The translations under genes were made by a program, and so were the position numbers. Below the pieces are notes generated by a model. The model was not told where the DNA came from. It searched no databases and saw only the letters and a list, made by a program, of their open reading frames with translations. From Zoogloea ramigera (lineage in GTDB: Bacteria; Pseudomonadota; Gammaproteobacteria; Burkholderiales; Rhodocyclaceae), in contig NZ_BJNV01000031.1 of NCBI RefSeq assembly GCF_006539865.1, forward strand, positions 1 through 54,002: a DNA stretch of 54,002 nt, in the 5' to 3' direction. Shown piece by piece: positions 17,850 to 24,883 of the stretch. Every line of letters starts with the position of its first letter. The first letter of the stretch is position 1.

Positions 17850-18683
17850 TTACTGCCGGATCTCGGCGAAGGGGGCCGGCACCGCCGTGCCGGGGGTGCG
17901 GCGGTAGGGGTTGATGTCGAGCCCGCCGCGCCGGGTGTAGCGGGCAAACACCGACAGGGCGCTGGGCTGGCACTGGCGCAGGATGTCGACGAACACCCGC
18001 TCGACGCACTGCTCGTGGAACTCGTTGTGCTGGCGGAAGGAGATGATGTAGCGCAGCAGGCCCTCGCGGTCGATCGGGGCACCGGTGTAGCGCACCACCA
18101 GCATCGCCCAGTCCGGCTGGCCGGTGACCAGGCAGTTGGACTTGAGGAGGTGGGAATACAGGGTTTCGGTGACCGGCGCGCGGCTCGTGTCGGCCGAAAG
18201 CAGCGCGGGCTCGGGGGTGTACAGGTCCACGTCGATCTCGAGCCCGTCGAGCAGGATGCCCTTGGGGTAGCCCATCGGGCGCTGGGGGCGCGTCGACAGC
18301 GGCGCCACATGCACCAGCACCGGGGCGCCAGCGGCCGCCGAGAGGTCGCGGGTGAGGGTGGCGACGAGTTCATCGACACCCGCCAGGCGGGTCTGGTTGA
18401 AGGAGTTGAGGTAGAGCTTGAGCGACTTGGACTCGATCAGGTTGGGCGAAGTGGCCGGCACGATGAAGTGGGCCAGCGCCACCACCGGCTTGCCGCGGGG
18501 GTCGAGCCAGGAGAGTTCGTAAGCGTTCCAGATGTCCTCGCCGACGAAGGGCAGCGCGCCTTCGGCAATGCCGATCTCGGCGCGCTTGCCCTGGCGCGGG
18601 ATGGGGAACAGCAGGGCTGGGTCGTAGTGCTCGGCGTAGGCGACGGCCTTGCCCAGGGGCGAGGCTTCGGGGGCGGTGCTCAT
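17850..18683 (-). CDS. queF: NADPH-dependent 7-cyano-7-deazaguanine reductase QueF
   Basis: QueF reduces preQ0 to preQ1 in queuosine tRNA modification. The 277-residue protein is the long (unimodular, E. coli-type) form. Expected catalytic residues are present: Cys184 in [12 protein letters not shown], Asp191 in the same motif, and His223-Glu224 in EFHEQCVER. The NADPH-binding region [15 protein letters not shown] is at 84-98. The start ATG shares one base with the mltB stop codon, so translation is probably coupled. No other queuosine gene lies in the window. Assignment is firm. Confidence 0.96.
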   Translation of the reverse strand: MSTAPEASPLGKAVAYAEHYDPALLFPIPRQGKRAEIGIAEGALPFVGEDIWNAYELSWLDPRGKPVVALAHFIVPATSPNLIESKSLKLYLNSFNQTRLAGVDELVATLTRDLSAAAGAPVLVHVAPLSTRPQRPMGYPKGILLDGLEIDVDLYTPEPALLSADTSRAPVTETLYSHLLKSNCLVTGQPDWAMLVVRYTGAPIDREGLLRYIISFRQHNEFHEQCVERVFVDILRQCQPSALSVFARYTRRGGLDINPYRRTPGTAVPAPFAEIRQ

Positions 18684-19996
18684 CAGCGGTTTTCCTTGAG
18701 GGCGCGGAGGAGTTTCTGGCCGGCGCGGCCATCCACGGCGTGGCCGAGGCGCTGCTGCTCGACGCGGATGGCGGCCCGGCTGGCGTCGCCGAGCATGCCG
18801 TCGACGCTGCCGATGGCGTGGCCGCGGGCGACCAGCAGGGTCTGCACCTCGCGGCGCTCGGCGCGGGACAGGCCGGCGTCGTCGGTGGGCCAGGGCGTGG
18901 CGAAAGGGCCGCCGCCGCGCAGGCGGTCGGCGAGGTGGGCGATGGCCAGCGCGTAGCTCTCGGCGGCGTTGTAGCCGTAGATCGCGTCGAAGTTGCGGAA
19001 CACCAGGAAGGCCGGGCCCTTGGCGCCGGCGGGCAGCAGCAGGCCGGCATTGCCCTCGCCCGCCAGCGGGCTGCCGTCGATGCGGGTGAGGCCGCGGGCG
19101 CTCCAGGTGGCCAGCGGCTGCTTGTTGCGGCGACCGGCGCCGCTGGCGTCGAAGCCGGCGGGCAGGCGCACCTCGAAGCCCCACACCTCGTCGTCACGCC
19201 AGCCGGCCTTCTTCAGGAAGTTGGCGGTGGAGGCCAGCGCGTCGGGCACGCTGCCCACCAGGTCGCGGCGGCCGTCGCCGTCGAAATCGACGGCCAGGCG
19301 CAGGAAGGTGGACGGCATGAACTGGGTGTGGCCGAAGGCGCCGGCCCAGGAGCCGGTGAGCTGCTCACGCTTCACGTCGCCGGCATCGACGATCTTGAGG
19401 GCGTCGAAGAACTCGCCACGGAAGTAGGCCTGCCGGCGCCCATAGCAGGAGAGCGTGGACAACGAGGTGAGCAGCGGCCGCGAGCCGAAGTTGCGCCCGA
19501 AGTTGCTCTCGACGCCCCATACGGCAACCACCGTGGCCGGGTCGACCCGGTAGCGCGCGGCCACGGCAGCGAGGGTGTCGCGCCAGGTCTTGAGCATGGC
19601 CTGGCCGTCGGCGACGCGCTCGTCGTCGACGAGGCCGGAGAGGTAGTCCCAGATGGGCGTGCGGAACTCGGGCTGGTAGTCGAGGAAGTCGAGCACCTTG
19701 AGGTCGGGCGCGAGACCGGCGGTGAGCTGCTCGTAGCCGGCCGGCGAGACGCCCCGAGCGACCGCGGCGGCCTTGAGTTCAGCCACGCAGGGCGCGAAGC
19801 GGGCCGGGTCGGGCGCGTCGGCGGCATGTGCAGCCGACGCGAGGAGCAGGGCCAGGGCCACGCCCTGCAGGGGCGACTTCAGTCGCCCGCGGACGTCGAT
19901 CAATGAACGGCGCCGGGTATCGCGCGCGGACGGGCGACTGAAGTCGCCCCTACAAGTCGCCCCGTCAGTGGGCGTGGAAAAGCCGGGCTGTTTCAT
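18683..19996 (-). CDS. mltB: Lytic murein transglycosylase B with a repeat-encoded N-terminus
   Basis: The enzyme cleaves peptidoglycan glycan strands with formation of 1,6-anhydro-MurNAc in the periplasm. The SLT_2 domain spans about residues 60-355; the catalytic glutamate is Glu163 in VWGVESNFG, and AGAFGHTQFMPSTF is also typical. A peptidoglycan-binding domain covers about 378-437. The N-terminus is unusually long and basic: residues about 15-44 are encoded by a pair of inverted GGGCGACTTCAGTCGCCC repeats. The hydrophobic signal segment QGVALALLLASAAHA comes right after. The start ATG overlaps the stop of the upstream lipoprotein gene by 4 nt (ATGA), which supports this start despite the inserted repeat. 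No lipobox cysteine is obvious at the cleavage site, so this is a soluble periplasmic form rather than a classical MltB lipoprotein. Confidence 0.92.
   Translation of the reverse strand: MKQPGFSTPTDGATCRGDFSRPSARDTRRRSLIDVRGRLKSPLQGVALALLLASAAHAADAPDPARFAPCVAELKAAAVARGVSPAGYEQLTAGLAPDLKVLDFLDYQPEFRTPIWDYLSGLVDDERVADGQAMLKTWRDTLAAVAARYRVDPATVVAVWGVESNFGRNFGSRPLLTSLSTLSCYGRRQAYFRGEFFDALKIVDAGDVKREQLTGSWAGAFGHTQFMPSTFLRLAVDFDGDGRRDLVGSVPDALASTANFLKKAGWRDDEVWGFEVRLPAGFDASGAGRRNKQPLATWSARGLTRIDGSPLAGEGNAGLLLPAGAKGPAFLVFRNFDAIYGYNAAESYALAIAHLADRLRGGGPFATPWPTDDAGLSRAERREVQTLLVARGHAIGSVDGMLGDASRAAIRVEQQRLGHAVDGRAGQKLLRALKENR
19866..19954. repeat. REPIN-like inverted pair inside mltB
   Basis: Two copies of a REP-like palindrome, GGGCGACTTCAGTCGCCC, lie in opposite orientation about 42 nt apart. 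The outer flanks are also inverted (TGCAG and CTACA, differing at one position). A fragment of a further copy (AGTCGCCCC) follows at 19955. Such elements usually sit between genes and are spread by a REP-associated tyrosine transposase; here the pair lies in a coding region. Confidence 0.9.
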
Positions 19997-20505
19997 CGTA
20001 TGAAGGTTTGCATGAGGGCGAAGAAGCGCCCGTAGAATTCGGCGTCGGTGACGGTTTCCTCGCCCACCTTGACCAGGGATTCGTTGTTGCCGCCGAAGGG
20101 CAGCGACAGGGAGCCGATGCCGGTGACGCTGAGGCCGGTGCTGGCCGAGCCGGCCTTGAGCTCCTCGCGCACCTGGCGCACGTTGGCGTACACCGCGGCG
20201 CCGTCGCCTTCGGCCAGGCAGAACAGGCTGAAGGTGAGCTGGACCTGGGTGCTGCGGTCGGGCTGGAAATACTTGCGAGCGCGCACCGCGTCCACCTTGC
20301 TCTCGTCGATCAGGTAGCCCTGGCTGAGCAGGGCCCGCCGGCCGGCTTCGCAGGCGGCGGCCGGCCCCACCTCGAAGGACTGCTCGTAGGGGGAATCGGG
20401 GGTGAAGTTCTCGAGCTTGTAGCTTTCATCCTTGGGCTTGGACGACAGGCTGCTGCAGGCTGCCAGGGCAAGGCTCAGCAAAAACAGGGTGAAACGGTGA
20501 CGCAT
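19993..20505 (-). CDS. DUF2242 family lipoprotein
   Basis: This 170-residue protein has a lipoprotein signal peptide with lipobox LAAC (Cys17). The mature part contains YEQSFEVGPAAACEAGRRALLSQGYLIDE and RKYFQPDRSTQVQLTFSLFC, the pattern of DUF2242 proteins found in betaproteobacteria. The family's function is unknown. It is the first gene of a translationally coupled set with mltB, queF and murB: its TGA overlaps the mltB start codon as ATGA. That context suggests a role in the cell envelope, which is inference. Confidence 0.85.
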   Translation of the reverse strand: MRHRFTLFLLSLALAACSSLSSKPKDESYKLENFTPDSPYEQSFEVGPAAACEAGRRALLSQGYLIDESKVDAVRARKYFQPDRSTQVQLTFSLFCLAEGDGAAVYANVRQVREELKAGSASTGLSVTGIGSLSLPFGGNNESLVKVGEETVTDAEFYGRFFALMQTFIR

Positions 20506-20570
20506 GGGTGGCGGTACTCGATTTGAAGCGTGTTAGGGGCTGACTCGGCCGCCCCTGCGGGCTGCGTGGC

Positions 20571-20652
20571 TCTCAAGGAAGCGCAGGGCCGCCCGAAGTT
20601 TCCTTGCCCCCACGGGGGCAGACTGGGCGGAGCCCGGCCCTCGGGGCGCTCA
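20571..20652 (-). repeat. Intergenic repeat family, copy 1
   Basis: This 82-bp sequence is the inverted-orientation copy of a family that also occurs at 24155-24239 and 24726-24809. On the minus strand it begins with TGAGCGCCCCGAGGGCCG, has a GCCCCC/GGGGGC hairpin, and ends with GGCCCTGCGCTTCCTTGAGA. The first three bases are the polA stop codon. AAGGAAAC and GNTTCCTT form a second inverted pair. Confidence 0.88.
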
Positions 20653-23370
20653 ATGCGCCTCGTCCCAGTTGGCGCCGACACCGACTTCGGCAAGCAGCGG
20701 CACGGAAAGTTGCGCCACCTCGGCCATCAGGCGCGGCAGCTGCTCGCGGATCAGCGCGACTTCGGCGTCGGGCACCTCGAGCACCAGCTCGTCGTGCACC
20801 TGCAGGATCAGGCGCGACTTGACGCCGCTGGCCTTGAGCCACGCCGACACGGCGATCATCGCCTTCTTGATGAGGTCGGCGGCGGTGCCCTGCATCGGCG
20901 CGTTGATTGCGGCGCGCTCGGCGGCCTGGCGGCGGCCGACCTGCTGGGCGCGGATGTCGGGCAGGTGCAGGCGGCGGCCAAACACCGTCTCGACGTAGCC
21001 CTGCTGCTTGGCCTCGAGGCGGGTGCGCTCCATGTAAGCGGCGACGCCCGGGTAGCGGGCGAAGTAGCGGTCGATGTAGTTGGCGGCGGCGGCGCGCTCG
21101 ATGCCGAGGTTCTTGGCCAGGCCGTGGGCGCTCATGCCGTAGATCAGGCCGAAGTTGATCACCTTGGCGTAGCGGCGCTGCTCGCCGGTCACCTCGAGCG
21201 GCGTGACGCCGAAGATCTCGGCGGCGGTGGCGCGGTGCACGTCCTCGCCGCGGGCGAAGGCGCCGGTGAGGCCGGCGTCGCCCGACAGGTGAGCCATGAT
21301 GCGCAGCTCGATCTGGGAGTAGTCGGCCGAGACGATCCTGTGGCCGGCCGGGGCGATGAAGGCGGCGCGGATGCGGCGGCCCTCCGGCGTGCGGATCGGG
21401 ATGTTCTGCAGATTGGGCTCGGAGCTGGCGAGCCGCCCGGTGACGGCCACCGCCTGGCTGAAGCTGGTGTGCACGCGGCCGGTGCGCGGGTTGACCATCT
21501 GCGGCAGCTTGTCGGTGTAGGTGTTCTTGAGCTTGGCGAGGCTGCGGTGCTCGAGCAGCAGCTTGGGCAGCGGGTAATCCTCGGCGAGCTGGGAGAGCAC
21601 GTCTTCATCCGTCGACGGCTGGCCGGTGGCTGTTTTTTTGACCACCGGCAGGCCGAGCTTGGTGAACAAAATCTCGCCGAGCTGCTTGGGCGAGCCGAGG
21701 TTGAAGGGCTGGCCGGCGAGCTCATGGGCCTGCAGCTCCAGCGCGTGGAGGCGGCGGCCGAGCTCTTCGGAATGCTGGGCGAGCAGGAAGTCGTCGATCA
21801 GCACGCCGGTGCGCTCCATCTCGAAGAGCACCCGGGCGGTGGGCAGCTCGAGCTCGCGGTACAGCGCGGCGAGGCCGGGCTCGGCAGCGAGCTGGGCGGA
21901 GAGCGCGTTGTGCAGGCGCAGGGTGATGTCGGCGTCTTCGGCGGCGTATTCGGTGGCGCGGGCCAGCTCGACCTCGCCGAAGCCGATCTGCTTGGCGCCC
22001 TTGCCGCAGACCTCGGTGTAGGTGAGGGTCTTGAGGCCCAGGTGGCGGCTGGCGAGGGAATCCATGTCGTGGGATTTGTCGCTCTCGAGCACGTAGGATT
22101 CGAGCAGGGTGTCTTCCGCGATACCAGCCAGCGCAATGCCGTGGTTGGCCAGGATGTGGGCGTCGTATTTGAGGTTCTGGCCGAGCTTGCGGTGGGTGTC
22201 GGATTCAAGCCACGGGCGCAGCTTGTCGAGCACCTCGGCGAGCGGCAGCTGGGCCGGGGCGTCGGCGTAGGTGTGGGCCAGCGGCAGGTAGGCGGCTTCG
22301 CCCTCGGTGGTGGCAAACGACATGCCGACCAAGCGCGCCGCCAGCGGGTCGAGGCCGGTGGTTTCGGTGTCGAAGGCGGTGAGTTCAGCGGCGTTGATGC
22401 GGGCCAGCCAGGCGTCGAAGGCGTCCCACGACAGCAGGGTTTCGTAGCCGCTGCGGTGGGCGCCGGGTTCGCCCTGGGGCGCGGCAGGTTCGGCTGCAGC
22501 GGCGGGCGCCACGGGGCGATGGACGCCCTCCTCGAGCTCCTTCAGCCAGCCCTTGAACTCCATGCGCCGGTAGATCGCCGCCAGGGCTTCCTTGTCGTCT
22601 GCGCGGGCCGGCAGGTCGGCTGGGCCGACGGGCAGCGGCAGGTCGGTGACCACGGTGACGAGCTTGCGGCCCAGCGGCAGGAAATCCAGGTGTTTGCGCA
22701 GGTTTTCGCCGACCTTGCCGCCCACCTTGTCGGCGTTGGCGACGAGGTTGTCGAGGGTGCCGTATTCGGTGAGCCACTTGACGGCCGTCTTGGGGCCGCA
22801 TTTTTCGACGCCGGGCACGTTGTCGACGGTGTCGCCGACGAGCGTCAGGTAATCGACGATGCGCTCGGGGGGCACGCCGAACTTGGCGGTGACGCCGGCC
22901 TCGTCGAGGACTTCCTCGCTCATCGTGTTCACCCACCGCACGCCGGGGCGGACGAGCTGGGTGAGGTCCTTGTCGCCGGTGGAGATCACCACCTCCCAGC
23001 CGGCCTCGACGGCCTGGCGGGTGAGGGTGCCGATCACGTCGTCGGCCTCGACGCCCTCCTCCATCAGCAGCGGCCAGCCTTCGGCCTTCACCGCCTCATG
23101 GAGCGGCTCAATCTGGGCCCGCAGGTCGTCGGGCATCGGCGGGCGGTGAGACTTGTAGTCGGGGAACCAGTCGTCGCGGAAGGTCTTGCCCTTGGCGTCG
23201 AAGACGCAGGCCCGGTATTCCGCCTTGTAGTCGGATTCGAGGCGACGTAGCATGGAAAGCACGCCACGCACCGCGCCGGTGGGCTCGCCCGCCGAGTTGC
23301 GCAGATCAGGCAGGGCATGGAAGGCACGGTACAGGTAGCTGGAGCCGTCGACGAGCAACAAGGTAGGCAT
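20650..23370 (-). CDS. polA: DNA polymerase I
   Basis: PolA fills gaps and removes RNA primers during replication and repair. The 906-residue protein has three domains. The 5'-3' exonuclease covers about 1-255 (LLLVDGSSYLYRAFHALP at the start). The 3'-5' exonuclease covers about 305-490 and keeps the DxE motif in FDTETTGLD, so proofreading should be intact. The polymerase domain fills the rest, with SADYSQIELRIMAHLSGD (motif A), RRYAKVINFGLIYGMS (finger helix with the conserved Lys and Tyr) and LQVHDELVLEVP (motif C). A GTG two codons upstream is an alternative start. The gene is monocistronic-looking, divergent from the LOG-family gene, and the downstream repeat copy begins exactly at its stop codon. 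Confidence 0.97.
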   Translation of the reverse strand: MPTLLLVDGSSYLYRAFHALPDLRNSAGEPTGAVRGVLSMLRRLESDYKAEYRACVFDAKGKTFRDDWFPDYKSHRPPMPDDLRAQIEPLHEAVKAEGWPLLMEEGVEADDVIGTLTRQAVEAGWEVVISTGDKDLTQLVRPGVRWVNTMSEEVLDEAGVTAKFGVPPERIVDYLTLVGDTVDNVPGVEKCGPKTAVKWLTEYGTLDNLVANADKVGGKVGENLRKHLDFLPLGRKLVTVVTDLPLPVGPADLPARADDKEALAAIYRRMEFKGWLKELEEGVHRPVAPAAAAEPAAPQGEPGAHRSGYETLLSWDAFDAWLARINAAELTAFDTETTGLDPLAARLVGMSFATTEGEAAYLPLAHTYADAPAQLPLAEVLDKLRPWLESDTHRKLGQNLKYDAHILANHGIALAGIAEDTLLESYVLESDKSHDMDSLASRHLGLKTLTYTEVCGKGAKQIGFGEVELARATEYAAEDADITLRLHNALSAQLAAEPGLAALYRELELPTARVLFEMERTGVLIDDFLLAQHSEELGRRLHALELQAHELAGQPFNLGSPKQLGEILFTKLGLPVVKKTATGQPSTDEDVLSQLAEDYPLPKLLLEHRSLAKLKNTYTDKLPQMVNPRTGRVHTSFSQAVAVTGRLASSEPNLQNIPIRTPEGRRIRAAFIAPAGHRIVSADYSQIELRIMAHLSGDAGLTGAFARGEDVHRATAAEIFGVTPLEVTGEQRRYAKVINFGLIYGMSAHGLAKNLGIERAAAANYIDRYFARYPGVAAYMERTRLEAKQQGYVETVFGRRLHLPDIRAQQVGRRQAAERAAINAPMQGTAADLIKKAMIAVSAWLKASGVKSRLILQVHDELVLEVPDAEVALIREQLPRLMAEVAQLSVPLLAEVGVGANWDEAH

Positions 23371-23402
23371 GGGCACGCAGGCTGAAGAGGCGGCGGCCCG
23401 CT

Positions 23403-23423
23403 CCCCTCACCCCTCACTCCTTA
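23403..23423 (+). repeat. Short degenerate heptanucleotide tract upstream of the LOG gene
   Basis: CCCCTCA occurs twice in tandem and is followed by the related CTCCTTA. It ends 8 nt before the ATG of the LOG-family gene and occupies the position where a Shine-Dalgarno sequence would be expected. A similar pyrimidine heptamer tract precedes rlmI at 28798-28830. Confidence 0.55.
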
Positions 23424-23431
23424 CAAGAATA

Positions 23432-24157
23432 ATGACTGCAAAAGACAAACTCCCGCCGATGATGCCGAGCACGGCGGCGCAGGGCTTCACGGCCCGGGAA
23501 TCGTGGCGGATTTTCGGGATTATGGCAGAGTTCGTCGAGGGCACTGAGCGCCTCAAGCCGATCCGCCCGGCGGTGTCGATCTTCGGCAGCGCCCGCACCA
23601 AGCCCGATCACCCCTATTACGAGAAGACCGAGCGCATCGCCCGCCAGCTCTCGGACGCCGGCTTCTCGGTGATCTCCGGCGGCGGGCCGGGCATCATGGA
23701 GGCGGCCAACAAGGGCGCCTACTTCGGCAAGTCGCCCAGCGTCGGCCTCAACATCCAGCTGCCGATGGAGCAGCAGGCCAACCCCTACCAAGATATCTCC
23801 CAGACCTTCCAGCACTTCTTCGCGCGCAAGTTCATGTTCGTGAAGTTCGCGGTGGCCTACGTGGTGATGCCCGGCGGCTTCGGCACGCTCGACGAGCTCC
23901 TCGAGGCGATGACCCTGATCCAGACCGGCAAGAGCCGCAAGATCCCGGTGATCCTCGTCGAGTCGGCCTTCTGGAACGGCCTGCTCGACTGGTTCAAGAC
24001 CACACTGGTGAGCGAGGGCATGATCCACCCCGACGACATGAACCTGATCCAGGTGATCGACGAGCCCGAGAAGGTGGTCGATGCGATCTTCAACCACTAC
24101 CAGACCCGCGGCTTCCTCCCGCTGCCCGAAGAACACGAACTGATGCTGAACCTCTGA
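23432..24157 (+). CDS. TIGR00730/LOG family nucleotide 5'-monophosphate nucleosidase
   Basis: This 241-residue protein has the Rossmann-like LOG fold. The hallmark motifs are GGGPGIMEAANKG at 83-95 and PGGFGTLDE at 147-155. Proteins of this family hydrolyse nucleoside 5'-monophosphates to base and ribose 5-phosphate; in plants and some bacteria they activate cytokinins. In this bacterium a housekeeping nucleotide-salvage role is more likely, but the substrate cannot be told from sequence. No clear Shine-Dalgarno precedes the ATG; a second possible start is the MM at residues 10-11. It is divergent from polA and followed directly by a repeat whose first bases are its stop codon. Confidence 0.9.
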   Translation: MTAKDKLPPMMPSTAAQGFTARESWRIFGIMAEFVEGTERLKPIRPAVSIFGSARTKPDHPYYEKTERIARQLSDAGFSVISGGGPGIMEAANKGAYFGKSPSVGLNIQLPMEQQANPYQDISQTFQHFFARKFMFVKFAVAYVVMPGGFGTLDELLEAMTLIQTGKSRKIPVILVESAFWNGLLDWFKTTLVSEGMIHPDDMNLIQVIDEPEKVVDAIFNHYQTRGFLPLPEEHELMLNL

Positions 24158-24239
24158 GCGCACCCAGGGCCGGGCGCCGCCCAGGCCGCCCCCCGCAGGG
24201 GGGCAAGGAAACCTGGCGCAGCCCTGCGTTTCCTTGAGA
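24155..24239 (+). repeat. Intergenic repeat family, copy 2
   Basis: The copy starts with the TGA stop codon of the LOG gene (TGAGCGCACCCAGGGCCG) and ends with GCCCTGCGTTTCCTTGAGA. CCCCCC-GCA-GGGGGG forms a perfect hairpin. AAGGAAAC and GTTTCCTT flank a GC-rich loop as a second stem. The other copies are at 20571-20652 (opposite orientation) and 24726-24809. Confidence 0.9.
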
Positions 24240-24273
24240 GCATTCCAAGGCCATGCCGGCCTCGGCGTGGACG

Positions 24274-24294
24274 GAGAAACATTGCATGTTTCTC
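24274..24294 (+). other. Perfect short hairpin upstream of the DUF2782 gene
   Basis: GAGAAACAT and ATGTTTCTC are perfect inverted 9-mers around a TGC loop. It lies between repeat copy 2 and the DUF2782 gene. It has no U-tract after it, so it is not a standard terminator; it could be an operator or part of the repeat neighbourhood. Confidence 0.6.
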
Positions 24295-24360
24295 AAGAGT
24301 TCGCCGCAGCAAGCACCACGGCGGCGCGGGTTACAATCGCGGCATAACCAGGAGACTCCC

Positions 24361-24705
24361 ATGAGCCGTGTCGCACCCACTATCGCAAGCCTCGCCGCGC
24401 TGATCTTCGCGGCCACCGCCTGGGCCCAGCAGCCCCGGCAGCTCGAGCCGCTGCCCGAGCCGCCCCCGCCGCCCCCCGGCCTCGAACTCGACCCGGCCCT
24501 CGAGCCCCAGGTCACCATCACCAAAAAGGGTGAGGACACCGTCGAGGAATACCGGGTCAATGGCCAGCTCTACATGGTCAAGGTCACCCCGTCCCACGGC
24601 GTGCCCTATTATCTCTACGACGACGTCGGCAACGGCGACTTCACCCGCCGTGACGCCCAGGACGCCGGCGTGCGCGTGCCGAAGTGGGTGATCAAGCGCT
24701 GGTAA
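24361..24705 (+). CDS. DUF2782 domain protein (small exported protein)
   Basis: This 114-residue protein has a signal peptide (IASLAALIFAATAWAQ) and a proline-rich linker (EPLPEPPPPPPGLELDP). The DUF2782 core follows: ITKKGEDTVEEYRVNGQLYMVKVTPSHGVPYYLYDD. In betaproteobacteria this family is normally found beside polA and thrB, and polA is indeed close by. The function is unknown; the location is periplasmic. AGGAGA precedes the ATG and decides the start against an in-frame codon 108 nt upstream. A repeat copy begins 21 nt after the stop. Confidence 0.85.
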   Translation: MSRVAPTIASLAALIFAATAWAQQPRQLEPLPEPPPPPPGLELDPALEPQVTITKKGEDTVEEYRVNGQLYMVKVTPSHGVPYYLYDDVGNGDFTRRDAQDAGVRVPKWVIKRW

Positions 24706-24725
24706 GCGCCGCACCGCCGGGCTGC

Positions 24726-24809
24726 TGAGCGCCCCCAGGGCCGCGCTCCCCCCAGCACGCCCCCCGTGGGGGGCAAGGAAACGTGGGGCGGCCCTGCGTT
24801 TCCTTGAGA
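24726..24809 (+). repeat. Intergenic repeat family, copy 3
   Basis: TGAGCGCCCCCAGGGCCG at the start and GCCCTGCGTTTCCTTGAGA at the end match copy 2 almost base for base. CCCCCC-GT-GGGGGG forms the central hairpin and AAGGAAAC/GTTTCCTT the second stem. Unlike the other two copies it does not begin at the stop codon but 20 nt after it. Confidence 0.9.
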
Positions 24810-24838
24810 AGCCCGCGCGCTGCAGATGCCGCAAATGA

Positions 24839-24864
24839 AACAGGCCGGATCACTCCGGCCTGTT
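24839..24864 (-). terminator. Terminator hairpin after sppA
   Basis: AACAGGCCGGA and TCCGGCCTGTT are perfect inverted 11-mers around a 4-base loop. On the minus strand the stem is followed by TCATTTG, a weak U-tract, so it most likely ends the sppA transcript. On the plus strand CTGCTTT follows, so it may work in both directions. Confidence 0.7.
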
Positions 24865-24883
24865 CTGCTTTCAAGCGCAACCC

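Noticed and set aside
16793-18379. A 528-residue MurB with a long N-terminal extension into queF
   Set aside because: The extension overlaps QueF in a different frame and the residues look like a shadow; the ATG 7 nt after the queF stop gives a normal MurB.
20530-23250. 906-codon open frame on the plus strand opposite polA
   Set aside because: polA is complete with all catalytic motifs on the minus strand. The opposite frame has low-complexity composition (Gly, Ala, Val, Leu) and no domain, as expected for an antisense frame in GC-rich DNA.
20571-24809. CRISPR array
   Set aside because: The three repeat copies are more than 80 bp long, are kilobases or hundreds of bases apart, and differ in orientation, so they are dispersed intergenic repeats.
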